Shown here: positions 53,648-63,773 of the stretch, piece after piece
Position numbering within the stretch: position 1 is the first letter of the stretch
How the letters are laid out: each line of letters opens with the position of its first letter
Assembly (NCBI GenBank): GCA_024642665.1
Contig: JAHEAR010000010.1
Coordinates: 1-64,000 of the forward strand
Reading direction: 5' to 3'
DNA from: Bacteroidota bacterium
GTDB taxonomy: Bacteria > Bacteroidota > Bacteroidia > Chitinophagales > Saprospiraceae
DNA: 64,000 nucleotides
Position numbers and translations under genes: made by a program
The notes under the pieces: generated by a model
Databases searched by the model: none
Told to the model about the DNA's origin: nothing
Seen by the model: only the letters and a program-made list of their open reading frames with translations

Positions 53648-56600
53648 TTATTTGACGATGGTAATATCTCCTGCAAAATCTGCCTTAACATCATCTCCAT
53701 ATATGACTTCAATCCGATATACATAAACTCCCGGATTAAGTTCATCGCCATCAAAAGTTCCATCCCATCCTGTATTTGGATCATTAGGCAGCAATCCTGA
53801 TTTTCTATAGACTAACTCGCCCCATCTGGAATAAATCTCCATCAATGTAATTTCTTTTACATCAGAATCAGAAAATAAAGTGAATATATCATTCAGTCCA
53901 TCGCCATTTGGACTAAATACATTTGGAATATAAACATCTCTTTTTCTTACTACCTGGAATGTAACCGTTTCCTTAATGAAGCAACCCCGCACATCATATG
54001 CTTCCAGCGTAATTGTACTTGCCAAATAAGCTTCCATTTCAAGGAACAAGCAGTTCGTGCAAAGTACACTATCCCCTATCTTCCATACTAAGGAATCAGG
54101 TGTTGTTGATGAGCCTGCATAGATGTAGCTAAACTTAATTGAATCTCCCAGATCAAAGACAAGTGAATCGTGCACAAAATTAATGATCTCGAGATCAACT
54201 ACTACCAGTTCCTCAATCGTAAACGTATCACTGACTTTACAGCCGATGGCATCTGATACCTCAATCGTATAATCCCCGGCAGGTAAATTATTAAAGACCG
54301 GAGAAGCAACCGGTGTTGCTCCATTCAGCGAATAACTATAAGGAGCTGTACCACCCATGACAAAAGTGACTTGCATAGAACCCGGAGCATCTCCTTCGCA
54401 GTCTGGAGAAGTTACAAGCATTTCAATAGAGGTAGGGAATGTACCGATCTGATCAATCACAACCTGATCAGTAGCACTACAACCAGTCACAATATTTACC
54501 ACAGTCAGTACATACGTTCCTGAAGCCATAGCAGTGGCAATTGGTTGATTAGCATTGGAGAGTATACCATCGGTTGTTGTCCAGGTATACATGAAATCTG
54601 CCCCAATACTTGTACCTGAACCACCTAATTGTGCAGTAGGTGTAATACAGTCTATCGTGCTTGAACTTCCGGCATCCGCAATTGGATTAGCTTCAATAAC
54701 AACCTCTACAGTAGTCATGTCATCGGGACATGGACTTGTTCCTTTGAGCAGATAGACAAAAGTATAGGTGCCAGGCGCCTGACCTGATACATCAAATGAT
54801 CCAGCTGTAGCATTAAATGCTCCTCCGGAACTTGGAAACTGAGAGGTTTCATTCCACTCACCTCCACCATCAGCACCAATCAGTAATGTTGACAAGTTCA
54901 CAACCTGGTTTTCTCCAAAACAGAAATCAACCGGCACAGCTGCAACACCTGCATCAGGTGTTCTTTGCACTTCAATATCAACTGTAGCATCTGCATTACA
55001 ATATGACGCTAATCCTGAAACATGGTACTGTAAAGTATAGGTACCGGGATCAGCCATTGTTCCAACAAAAGTTGCCGGTGGTGTTATGGTTGCCGGATTA
55101 GAACCCGGAGGTGTTGTCAATATACTCCATGTTCCACCGGAAGGTGTTTGCGGATCTACAATCGAATTTAAATCAAGCGTCCCCATTCGGTTACAAAGGT
55201 CAGGTGCCATACCCAATAAAACTTGTGGGCAGCTGCAATCCTGAATGGTAACTGTCAGCGGATACGATTGATCTAAACATGGTGGAACAGCAGAAGCTGT
55301 TCTATAGGTAAACGTATAGGTTCCTGCACTTAATCCATTAAAATTAACTGCTGAGAGATTGGTAAGGTTTACAGTTGATGGTCCTGAATTTTGTGTCCAT
55401 CCTCCTCCCATATCACCGGCAGTAACTAATGCATTAAAATCAATAATAGTGGTCGGACCACCTGGTTCCAGTATATCACATGCTGTAGCTGTTGGTGTCA
55501 CAGTTGCAGAAGGTGATGAAAATGCAGTAACCACAAAATCATCTTCACCCATACAGCCTGAATTACTGCTTACAGTCACCGAATAAGTACCAGCACCATT
55601 TACAGTGACTGTCTGAGTGGTTGCAGAACCTGCGTTTGCTGACCAAATATAATTATCAAAACCAGGACCTGCATTAAGCACCGTGGTACCATTGTCACAA
55701 ATAGTTGCTATACCCGTAATATTTGGACTCAGCAATGCATTTGCTTCTGTGGTCACTGTATCATATGCAATACATCCGTCGACGTCGACTACAATTACGC
55801 TGATATCACCTTCTGTAGCGACATTGATCAAGTCAGTTGATTCACCTGTTGACCAAAGCACGGAAGCGTATCCCGCAGGAACTTCCAGCGTAGCCTGATC
55901 ACCAGGACAGAAAACAAACGACCCACTAATATCGACCATTTCCTGGTATGGATTATTGACAGTGGTCGATGAGGTATTTGTACATCCATTATCATCCGTA
56001 ATAGTCACACTATAGGCACCGGGTGTATTAATCGTAATGGTTGGTGTGACTTCTGCATTATTCCATTCATAACTTACATACCCTGGGGTTGCATTCATTT
56101 GCGTACTACCACCTACACAAAAATCAGGTGAACCAAGAATACTTACAAATGGCACAGGATAATTTGCAACTGTAAATGCGGCAGTGCCTACACATCCGGA
56201 AGCATCAACAATGGTAACTGTATATGTCCCAGCTGATGAAACAGTAACTGTTTGAGTGATTGCAGAGCCTGTATTAGCTGACCACGTGTAACTAGCATAT
56301 GGACCACCTGCATCCAAAACAGATGTTTCTGAAGTTCGGCATATTGAATCCTTACCGGTGATGACCGGTATAAATGGCGTCTCAATAATTGTAGTACTTG
56401 CTACTGCTGTACACCCGTCACTACTGGTGACCGTTACGGTATGCGTGCCGTCATCTACCTGAATCGTTTGCGTCACCTCGTTTGTAGACCACAAATAGGT
56501 ACCACCGGCAGGCTGAGCGGTGATCGTTGCAAGTACATTAGCACAAATAGCTGTAGGACCGTTAATACTCGCAACAAAATCTCCTGAAACAATCTCTATG

Positions 56601-59600
56601 CTGTCAATTCCCACACAACCCATATTGTCTTCAACGGTTACATAATAATTACCAATCGAAGTTACATCAGCTGTATTGGTGGTACTGCCTCCTGCATTGG
56701 GCGACCATTCATAAGTATTAAAACCTGGTAAAGCAGAGAGTGTAATGGTTTCGCCGGTACACATTATCTGATCGCCATCGAGTCCTGCCATGACAGAAGA
56801 GTTTTCAATAACTTCAAATTGTTGTGTCGCCGTACATCCATTAAAATCATAAACAATCACGGAATAAATACCCGGTGTGCTTACTGTAATTTCATTAATA
56901 CATAGTGGGCATTGTAACCAGATATAGTTGTCCCATGGCCCGCCAAAATCATCAGCATCAATAGTCACTGATCCACCCGGACAATATTCAAATGTATCCG
57001 GCATGACAAAAGGAGGTTGAGGGAATGTCAGAATCTCCATTGACACATCTCCTGTACATCCAAATTCGTTCGTTACCGTGACGGTATAAATTCCGGCATT
57101 ATAAACTTCTATTGATTCCAAACCATCTGCACCACTACCAATGGACCATGCATAGTCCTCAAATTGTGGTGTTACAATTAATTCTACCGGATCCTCAAAA
57201 TCACAAACTATAAGATCAGGGCCTAAATCAGGCATTGGTTCCGGTTGTGCTTCGATTTCAATTTCTGCGCTGTTAGTACATCCATGAGCATCTTCAACAG
57301 TAACCGTATATAGGCCTGGTGTGAAAGCTTCAATATTTTTTCCGGACTCTAAACCTTCAGGTGTATCCCATTCATATAAATATGGTGAGGTTCCCATAGA
57401 GGCAACTCCTGCAAGTTCAGTAGATTCCCCTTCGCATATGGCTAAAGCCCCATCCACGGCATCTATATATACTTCAGGCGTAGGAAAGAAGGAAATGACA
57501 ACAGAATCTTTTCCAACACAACCTTCAGTATCTGTTACAATCACCAGATGTTGACCAGATAAACTTGTTGTAATAGCTTCTGTGGTTTGATTAGTTTGAT
57601 CCGGTAAAGTCCATTCAAAATTATATGGATCCATGCCACCCATCGCTGAAGCTTCAAGGTTTATATCTCCTTCCTGAACACATTGTTCGGTGATCGGCGC
57701 ATCAATATCGACTGGGAAGGTTGTATACACGGTAATGGCCATTTTAGCTGTTCCAAAACAACCTACCTCATCAGTTACACTAACAGTATACAACGTTCCA
57801 TTTACAGGATTTGGCACCATGATCGTAGGGGTTGTTTCCCCACCCGGTGACCATTGATATTCATAGTTTCCTGACCCACCTATAACATCCGGAATAATTT
57901 CATACGGCTCTGTAGGCGTAGAACACATTACTAAAGGCGTAAGTGTCACCTGAATTTTTGGATAAACGTCTATTGTCACTTCCTTTTGGAAAACGGGGCA
58001 TGCCCCACCTGCAAAACCAAGGAAAGTGTAGGTTACGGTTTCAGGATCAGAACCTCCATTTGTAAGTGTGTTAATTATAGTAGTTCCCGGTCCACCGGAA
58101 CCTGGTGTAGCACCAGTGACGATACCAGCATCTACAGTCCATTCCCAATAATCTACATCGGGCTCGTCAATGGAATAAACCATTTGTTGTCCACTACAAA
58201 TAGGATCGAGCATATCAAAGCCTTCCATTAATTCAGAACAACACATGGGTAAGGTGACAAAGGCAGGTTGATCCAGATTACATACACTCGCACTACCAGT
58301 CCAAGCACCTGTTTCACCATCGGCAGTCGTAAAAAATCCAAGACTCAATGTCATTGTAGATACATCTTCAAGACAATCGGGATATTCACGTACGTTCAGG
58401 TCAAAGCAAAACGCCCAGGGACCCATACCGCCACCACAGGTATTACCATCTCCCCAGTCTACGCGGATTGGGGGTCCGGGAATATTGCAACTGCCATTAA
58501 TACCATAAGCAAACCATCCACCTGGAAGAATGGTCCCTAAAGGAGCACCCCAACAAGGATTACAACATCCACCCATCAATCCACCGGTATTTGGACAATC
58601 CGGGTCATAAAGAATATTACACATGTCAATCGTGCCATTTCCATCAAAGTCACCTAATTGATAAAAAACGTGATCATGATGATAATCAACATCCGTAAAC
58701 CAGTCCCACTGAGCAGATCCGTAAAGACCATTTCCTGCTTGTGGAATTGGATTACCATTTACTGTAGCATTTAATGGTTGACCATTACCATCGAAGGAGG
58801 AGGGATCCCATCCATTTCCAAAAACTGGAATAAGACCCTGAAACCACTGACAACCATTATTGGCTGCTGTATATGAATCGACATTCATACATATACTTAC
58901 TGTTTCACCCGGGAAGAATGGCCCTTCGAGAGGCCCATTGGAGGATCTCCCCGTAATTTCGATATCTCGAGAGGTTACACAATTTGAGGCGGATGAAATG
59001 GTATTGACACAAATTGAAAAATCTCCCCCAACATTATTTAATGAACTAACTGCTATATAATATATGGAACTGGCCCCAACATCAGAACCAAAAGCTTCTG
59101 CTTCTCCATTCGAACCTACGACACATGGAAGATTACTGGTTGTCAAGGGCACTGGTGTAAGGGCATCGCAATCGGTGGTTTGCCAAAACAAAGATATTGT
59201 AGGTGCATCAAAGTCATCACTATTCACCTGAATATTCATTAAGGTGGCAGCACCATCAGTTTGTACCTGAAACCAAACAGTTGGAAAGTTACCTACCCCA
59301 CATGAATTATTAAATAATTCAGGGTCAGCAAACAAGTTACATCCGTCGATACAAACAAATGCCATATCGGACATAACATCGGGGATTGGAGTAGCTTCTG
59401 CACAAATATCATTTTCAAAACAAGGCGGAACTTCATCAACACAAAGTGTAAAATCGGCTTCGTTTACTGTAGACGTAGAAACTGATAAATAGTAGGTCGT
59501 ATTCTCATCAATTGGTCCCCACATTAATACGTCAGATGGTGGTGCACCACAATTGAAAAAGGAGATTGTGCCCGGTTGGTTACAATCGGTCACTTCCCAT

Positions 59601-61114
59601 AAAATAATTGACACTTCCGCTCCATTGGGGGCATTGATAAAACTAAAATCAATTTCAAATCCGACATTATCCGGATCGTTTAATGATAACGTATACCAAA
59701 CGGTACTTTGTACTGAGGTTTGACACGTACCCGGCACAAAATACCCTTCTGAACTGGCATATATGGTAGTTCCTGATTCACATCCTCCATCCGTATCTAA
59801 TGCAATCGCATTACAAGGCAAATCATTTGGCGGCGGCACCGGATTAAATACATTCATGCAAAAATCCCCAACAGCATCGCCATCAAATCCTACCGCGAAA
59901 TAATAGGTATTGCCAATCACCAAATCATCATTAAATTCTAAATAATTATTTGTAACACAGCGAAGTAATATAGCGCCAGCAATTTCACATGGAGCTCCGG
60001 TAAATTCTACCAGGGCAATCTGAGCATCTTCCGGAAAAGAAGGATCAATGGTGATCTGAACATCTGGTCCCTGTGCGACAAATGAATACCAAATGTTAGT
60101 ACTAAAGTTAGCATCCCAACAACCAAATAAGCCAACATCTGTGGATGGCCAGTCATTATTTAAATCAACTCCTGCTATTGTGGTATAACAAGTGGTCGGA
60201 TCACTAAGTACACTTGGTGGCACCACCACTGCCATGTCACAATCATCATTTGGTGCGGGCTCAGGGTTATCAACACACAATTCAAAACTCCCTATGCCAT
60301 TCCCATCAAAATCAGAATTCTGAAATCCAACGACAATATAGTAGAGATCTCCTATCGTCAATTCATTATCCAGCACAATGTGATTAGTACCGGTAGCACA
60401 TCCAAGTGTTACAGCACCAGCCGCGACACAATTGGTAGCAAAATCTATAACTGCAACCTGAGATACACCGGGACCACCGGCAGGAATGTTTACATCTAAA
60501 CTAACTCCTTGAGCAACAAACGAAAACCAAACATTGTATGTGGATCCGGTGAAACATCCCGGAATCAGAACATCCGTCGAAGGGAAATCATTATTTGAAG
60601 TATAACATGCATCGTCCAGAAGGGTTAGTGGTGTTGCCGTGATGCAATTATCATTCGGAGCTGGGTTAGGATTATCAATACATATATCAAAAAAGCCGTC
60701 TGCATTATTAGAGAATGCCACCATCACGTAATAGGTATTACCTATCGTCAGTGTATTGTCGGTGACCAGGGTGGTTCCTGTGACACAGTCTACTTCCTGC
60801 GCATCGGCACCACTACAAGGCGTGGTAGGAAACTCAACGATGGTAATCTCAGGGGTACCAATAGCATTCGTAACCGTAATCTCAGCACTTACCCCGATAG
60901 CTGTAAAGCTAAACCAAACATTTTTGTTGCTCCCTACAGTACATGATCCAGGTCCTATGTCCTCAGTGGCCAACATCATGTCTTCGGAGGTGTTACAGGT
61001 GCCATCCAGATTAGTAATAGGCGTGGCCATGCCACAAGGATTGTTAGAGGGTTGTGCTACGCTGTATAGGTAGGAGCCTACGCAAATGCATAGCAAAAGA
61101 AGTCTTGTTCGCAT
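53648..61114 (-). CDS. Giant secreted multi-repeat protein D, type B T9SS cargo
   Basis: The protein has 2488 residues. After a signal peptide (about 1-20) come about five Cys-rich units of 110-140 residues (to about residue 640), each with an NVWFSF- or WFSFVAQG-like strand, a TIGxxYYxxV turn and a final ICIDNP-like end; they resemble the N-terminal domains of proteins A and B. A unique region (about 700-950) carries Gly-, Trp- and Cys-rich segments. Then follow 11 repeats of 65-75 residues (about 1060-1860), each with an opening Cys, a Y-x-W-S strand, GxYxVTV and a closing GC. SprB-like units and a CHU_C domain (YIPNVFSPNGDGLNDIF, YSRWGELVY) complete it. It should be a surface fibre or adhesin. 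Confidence 0.88.
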   Translation of the reverse strand: MRTRLLLLCICVGSYLYSVAQPSNNPCGMATPITNLDGTCNTSEDMMLATEDIGPGSCTVGSNKNVWFSFTAIGVSAEITVTNAIGTPEITIVEFPTTPCSGADAQEVDCVTGTTLVTDNTLTIGNTYYVMVAFSNNADGFFDICIDNPNPAPNDNCITATPLTLLDDACYTSNNDFPSTDVLIPGCFTGSTYNVWFSFVAQGVSLDVNIPAGGPGVSQVAVIDFATNCVAAGAVTLGCATGTNHIVLDNELTIGDLYYIVVGFQNSDFDGNGIGSFELCVDNPEPAPNDDCDMAVVVPPSVLSDPTTCYTTIAGVDLNNDWPSTDVGLFGCWDANFSTNIWYSFVAQGPDVQITIDPSFPEDAQIALVEFTGAPCEIAGAILLRCVTNNYLEFNDDLVIGNTYYFAVGFDGDAVGDFCMNVFNPVPPPNDLPCNAIALDTDGGCESGTTIYASSEGYFVPGTCQTSVQSTVWYTLSLNDPDNVGFEIDFSFINAPNGAEVSIILWEVTDCNQPGTISFFNCGAPPSDVLMWGPIDENTTYYLSVSTSTVNEADFTLCVDEVPPCFENDICAEATPIPDVMSDMAFVCIDGCNLFADPELFNNSCGVGNFPTVWFQVQTDGAATLMNIQVNSDDFDAPTISLFWQTTDCDALTPVPLTTSNLPCVVGSNGEAEAFGSDVGASSIYYIAVSSLNNVGGDFSICVNTISSASNCVTSRDIEITGRSSNGPLEGPFFPGETVSICMNVDSYTAANNGCQWFQGLIPVFGNGWDPSSFDGNGQPLNATVNGNPIPQAGNGLYGSAQWDWFTDVDYHHDHVFYQLGDFDGNGTIDMCNILYDPDCPNTGGLMGGCCNPCWGAPLGTILPGGWFAYGINGSCNIPGPPIRVDWGDGNTCGGGMGPWAFCFDLNVREYPDCLEDVSTMTLSLGFFTTADGETGAWTGSASVCNLDQPAFVTLPMCCSELMEGFDMLDPICSGQQMVYSIDEPDVDYWEWTVDAGIVTGATPGSGGPGTTIINTLTNGGSDPETVTYTFLGFAGGACPVFQKEVTIDVYPKIQVTLTPLVMCSTPTEPYEIIPDVIGGSGNYEYQWSPGGETTPTIMVPNPVNGTLYTVSVTDEVGCFGTAKMAITVYTTFPVDIDAPITEQCVQEGDINLEASAMGGMDPYNFEWTLPDQTNQTTEAITTSLSGQHLVIVTDTEGCVGKDSVVISFFPTPEVYIDAVDGALAICEGESTELAGVASMGTSPYLYEWDTPEGLESGKNIEAFTPGLYTVTVEDAHGCTNSAEIEIEAQPEPMPDLGPDLIVCDFEDPVELIVTPQFEDYAWSIGSGADGLESIEVYNAGIYTVTVTNEFGCTGDVSMEILTFPQPPFVMPDTFEYCPGGSVTIDADDFGGPWDNYIWLQCPLCINEITVSTPGIYSVIVYDFNGCTATQQFEVIENSSVMAGLDGDQIMCTGETITLSALPGFNTYEWSPNAGGSTTNTADVTSIGNYYVTVEDNMGCVGIDSIEIVSGDFVASINGPTAICANVLATITAQPAGGTYLWSTNEVTQTIQVDDGTHTVTVTSSDGCTAVASTTIIETPFIPVITGKDSICRTSETSVLDAGGPYASYTWSANTGSAITQTVTVSSAGTYTVTIVDASGCVGTAAFTVANYPVPFVSILGSPDFCVGGSTQMNATPGYVSYEWNNAEVTPTITINTPGAYSVTITDDNGCTNTSSTTVNNPYQEMVDISGSFVFCPGDQATLEVPAGYASVLWSTGESTDLINVATEGDISVIVVDVDGCIAYDTVTTEANALLSPNITGIATICDNGTTVLNAGPGFDNYIWSANAGSATTQTVTVNGAGTYSVTVSSNSGCMGEDDFVVTAFSSPSATVTPTATACDILEPGGPTTIIDFNALVTAGDMGGGWTQNSGPSTVNLTNLSAVNFNGLSAGTYTFTYRTASAVPPCLDQSYPLTVTIQDCSCPQVLLGMAPDLCNRMGTLDLNSIVDPQTPSGGTWSILTTPPGSNPATITPPATFVGTMADPGTYTLQYHVSGLASYCNADATVDIEVQRTPDAGVAAVPVDFCFGENQVVNLSTLLIGADGGGEWNETSQFPSSGGAFNATAGSFDVSGQAPGTYTFVYLLKGTSPCPDDMTTVEVVIEANPIADAGSSSTIDCITPTAQLGGSGTSIGADFMYTWTTTDGILSNANQPIATAMASGTYVLTVVNIVTGCSATDQVVIDQIGTFPTSIEMLVTSPDCEGDAPGSMQVTFVMGGTAPYSYSLNGATPVASPVFNNLPAGDYTIEVSDAIGCKVSDTFTIEELVVVDLEIINFVHDSLVFDLGDSIKFSYIYAGSSTTPDSLVWKIGDSVLCTNCLFLEMEAYLASTITLEAYDVRGCFIKETVTFQVVRKRDVYIPNVFSPNGDGLNDIFTLFSDSDVKEITLMEIYSRWGELVYRKSGLLPNDPNTGWDGTFDGDELNPGVYVYRIEVIYGDDVKADFAGDITIVK

Positions 61115-61446
61115 GTTAGAATTGTATAATTACTTGCCCAATAAAAAAATTTGTCCAAATGGTTTTTTAAAGTTACCCGCAAGATACAAATTATATATTG
61201 CTAAATTCTCAAAGGACAGTAGAATATATTTCCTAAAACAGCCCTAAAGTATTTATTATTTATATGTAATTAGTTGTATCTCAAACTTTTATATAATTTA
61301 GTTTTGATTGCCCATCCCCCATCAGCACATTTAAAAGCCCTTTAATTGAAGAGAAAATGAGCCCAATTTCAAAAAATGATACGATCCTGATATGACCCTA
61401 TTTTTCTTTGATACCTAGGAGCCCAAAAGTGCTGCCTGAAGCAGAA
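61115..61446. other. AT-rich intergenic region upstream of giant gene D
   Basis: These 332 bp separate giant gene D from prmC, both on the minus strand. They must hold the promoter of gene D, but no full TAnnTTTG match was found on the minus strand (nearest is a partial match near 61187). No gene, tRNA or clear hairpin is seen. Confidence 0.5.
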
Positions 61447-62289
61447 TTATTCTGATTTTGCTTTAAGCATTCTGGGAAAACCTTGTAAATCATTTCTGAT
61501 TTCAAGATTTTTCCACCGATTGCTTTCAAAAAGCGTATGAATTTGCTCTTTCCTGAATTCATTTAGTTCAATATAGCAGGATCCTTCAGGAGACAGCAAT
61601 TTGCCGCGAAGTTCGCTTATCCTTCTATAGAAAATATCCACGTCCTGACCTTCCGGATACAATGCAATGGGCGGTTCATATCTAAGCATCGCTTGCATCT
61701 CTGCAGAAATCAGGTTTCTACCAACATAAGGGGGATTACTAACGATGATATCGAAGGGCATACCAAAATCTCCATCAGTCTGAAGAAAATCCATTTCAAG
61801 AAATTCAACCTCAGCCTCCAGTATTAGACTATTCTGTTGAGCAACACTAAGAGCCTGCGTAGAAATATCAATGGCCACCACCTCGCAATTTTCACCCAGT
61901 TCCTTTTTTAGCGTGATGGCAATGCAACCACTGCCTGTCCCAACATCCAATATCCTTATCAGTCTATTCAATTGTTTTTTGACATCTCTCAAAATCCAGT
62001 CAACCAATTCCTCTGTTTCCGGCCTTGGAATCAGCACATGCTGGTTAACCAAGAACGAATAACCAAAGAACCAAGCATGTCCCGCAATATATTGAACAGG
62101 CTCACCTGCTTCCAAACGCTCCAGTGTGTTTTTAAGTAGCAGATATTTTTCCTGTATCACCAGCTGCCCCTCTTTCAAATTTAAAACATCATCAAATACC
62201 CATTTGGCAAGACTTATTGCCTCCCGACCAGTTGCAATGTTTCTATTTTCCAATTGTGTTTTAATATCTTTTATATGCCAAACATCCAT
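61447..62289 (-). CDS. prmC: Peptide chain release factor N5-glutamine methyltransferase
   Basis: This 280-residue enzyme methylates the Gln of the GGQ motif in release factors RF1 and RF2. It has an N-terminal helical domain (about residues 1-80), a SAM site in ILDVGTGSGCIAITL and the glutamine-binding motif NPPYV (about residue 185). IPRPETEELVDW before the SAM motif is typical of PrmC. It overlaps the flippase gene by 19 bp, and translation may be coupled, although the functions are unrelated. Confidence 0.95.
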   Translation of the reverse strand: MDVWHIKDIKTQLENRNIATGREAISLAKWVFDDVLNLKEGQLVIQEKYLLLKNTLERLEAGEPVQYIAGHAWFFGYSFLVNQHVLIPRPETEELVDWILRDVKKQLNRLIRILDVGTGSGCIAITLKKELGENCEVVAIDISTQALSVAQQNSLILEAEVEFLEMDFLQTDGDFGMPFDIIVSNPPYVGRNLISAEMQAMLRYEPPIALYPEGQDVDIFYRRISELRGKLLSPEGSCYIELNEFRKEQIHTLFESNRWKNLEIRNDLQGFPRMLKAKSE

Positions 62290-63569
62290 TGAGAAAAAAT
62301 AAATGTTGAAACTAAAAGACTACTATATACTAACCAAACAAATGGGTTGACTAATCTTGAAGGACTTATATCATACTTTCTGTACACCAATACCATTAAT
62401 ATAAGTTTTTCAGAAGCAAAAGCGATCAAGGTACCAAATGCTATTCCTACCAATCCAAAAACATTAAGAAGAATTAGGCTGGCGATCACATTGATCATCA
62501 ATTCGGCCAAAGACACAAACCATAACACTTTGGTTTCTTCTCGGGCAATCAAAATAGATTGTGGAAAGATTAATTGCGTTAATGCTAGAAGTAAATAGAC
62601 ATTAAAAATAATCGCACTTGCTCTGTATGCCTCACCAAAAAAAAAGGTAAAAAGAATTGGGCTTAATACCATCACCAATGCGACCCCTGGATAAGCAATA
62701 TGCATAAGCCTGGTGGACCTTTGTTTCAATTCCTTCAGCGCTTCGTTTGATTTCAATCTGGGGATCATAACGGTGCTTAATCCGGCAGCAAATGCCACCA
62801 CGATCGGGAACTCTCTCGCCCCATACCTGAAAAAAGCAAAAGTAGCCTCACTAAATTCTCTCGCGACCAGCCACAAATCAAAACTTCTGGCCAACCCCGC
62901 TGATATCGCATACATCGCCAAAGGCCAGGTGACTGGCCAAAGTGCATGCAACAATTTCCTGAGATTAATCCTTGTAACAAATTTTGTTTGCACAACCACC
63001 CAACACAGGCCAACTAAGGCATAACAAATCAATCCCATCAAAACGCCACTCAAAGCAGCCCCGGCATGAAACCCAATCCAGCAGGCGACAGATGGTCCCA
63101 CTAAAACGTAAATGGAAATTAAAAATGCATTATGCCGTTTTAAAACACCAATGAATGGGGCTATCCATAAGGGAACTATGAACGCCTGATACAATGCAAA
63201 TAAGCCTATCCCGGATAGCGCCTGCCGACCTACAAATAAGGGCAGTAGAATGCTTTGCCCCACTAAGAGGAGCCCCATCGAAACAAAAGCAGCAATAATA
63301 AAAAACCAAAGAAAAGAGGAACTGCTATGCTGCTCCATAGCGCCTGAAGGATTTGCCAAATAACCTTTTAATAAAGCATCGGACCAAAAAAAAGTCATCA
63401 AATAACCACACAGCATTAACATCTCAAAAACCCCGACGTCGGCTAAAGAAAGAGACCTTGCGATAACAATGGAAGACAGTATGACTCCCAATTGCCGACA
63501 CAACATAAACAGCTGCGCCATGCGTATCTGGTCCCTTATAACACGTTGAAAGATCGCGATCAAATTCAT
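62271..63569 (-). CDS. Polysaccharide flippase-like membrane protein (MATE/Wzx type)
   Basis: This 432-residue integral membrane protein has about 12 hydrophobic segments and the N-terminal ARSLSLADVGVFEMLMLCGY seen in oligosaccharide flippases of the MOP superfamily, in which a lipid-linked sugar is moved across the inner membrane. The middle has FRYGAREFPIVVAFAAGLST. No glycosyltransferase genes are next to it, so it is not in an obvious capsule or O-antigen cluster. Substrate is unknown. The family assignment is by overall pattern rather than a catalytic motif. Confidence 0.82.
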   Translation of the reverse strand: MNLIAIFQRVIRDQIRMAQLFMLCRQLGVILSSIVIARSLSLADVGVFEMLMLCGYLMTFFWSDALLKGYLANPSGAMEQHSSSSFLWFFIIAAFVSMGLLLVGQSILLPLFVGRQALSGIGLFALYQAFIVPLWIAPFIGVLKRHNAFLISIYVLVGPSVACWIGFHAGAALSGVLMGLICYALVGLCWVVVQTKFVTRINLRKLLHALWPVTWPLAMYAISAGLARSFDLWLVAREFSEATFAFFRYGAREFPIVVAFAAGLSTVMIPRLKSNEALKELKQRSTRLMHIAYPGVALVMVLSPILFTFFFGEAYRASAIIFNVYLLLALTQLIFPQSILIAREETKVLWFVSLAELMINVIASLILLNVFGLVGIAFGTLIAFASEKLILMVLVYRKYDISPSRLVNPFVWLVYSSLLVSTFIFSQWMFGI

Positions 63570-63773
63570 TTAAAAGTCGAAAGATGGTAAAACCTTCTTT
63601 ATTGCAGTGAAAAAAGTCTCTGCTTTGAAAATATTGGCAAAACTAAACCTTTACCCATTATCCCTAACAAACAAACGCTCAGGCTTTTTAATGATTGATT
63701 ATTTACACACTTCACTTACTGCAGGTATTGAAGAGACCTATCAATTACAGATTAGTTCCTATCTTGAAACACT

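Noticed and set aside
53648-61114. Frameshift or fusion in the 2488-residue gene
   Set aside because: The frame is continuous, repeat units are evenly spaced, and the signal peptide and CHU_C end are both in place, so the large size appears genuine.
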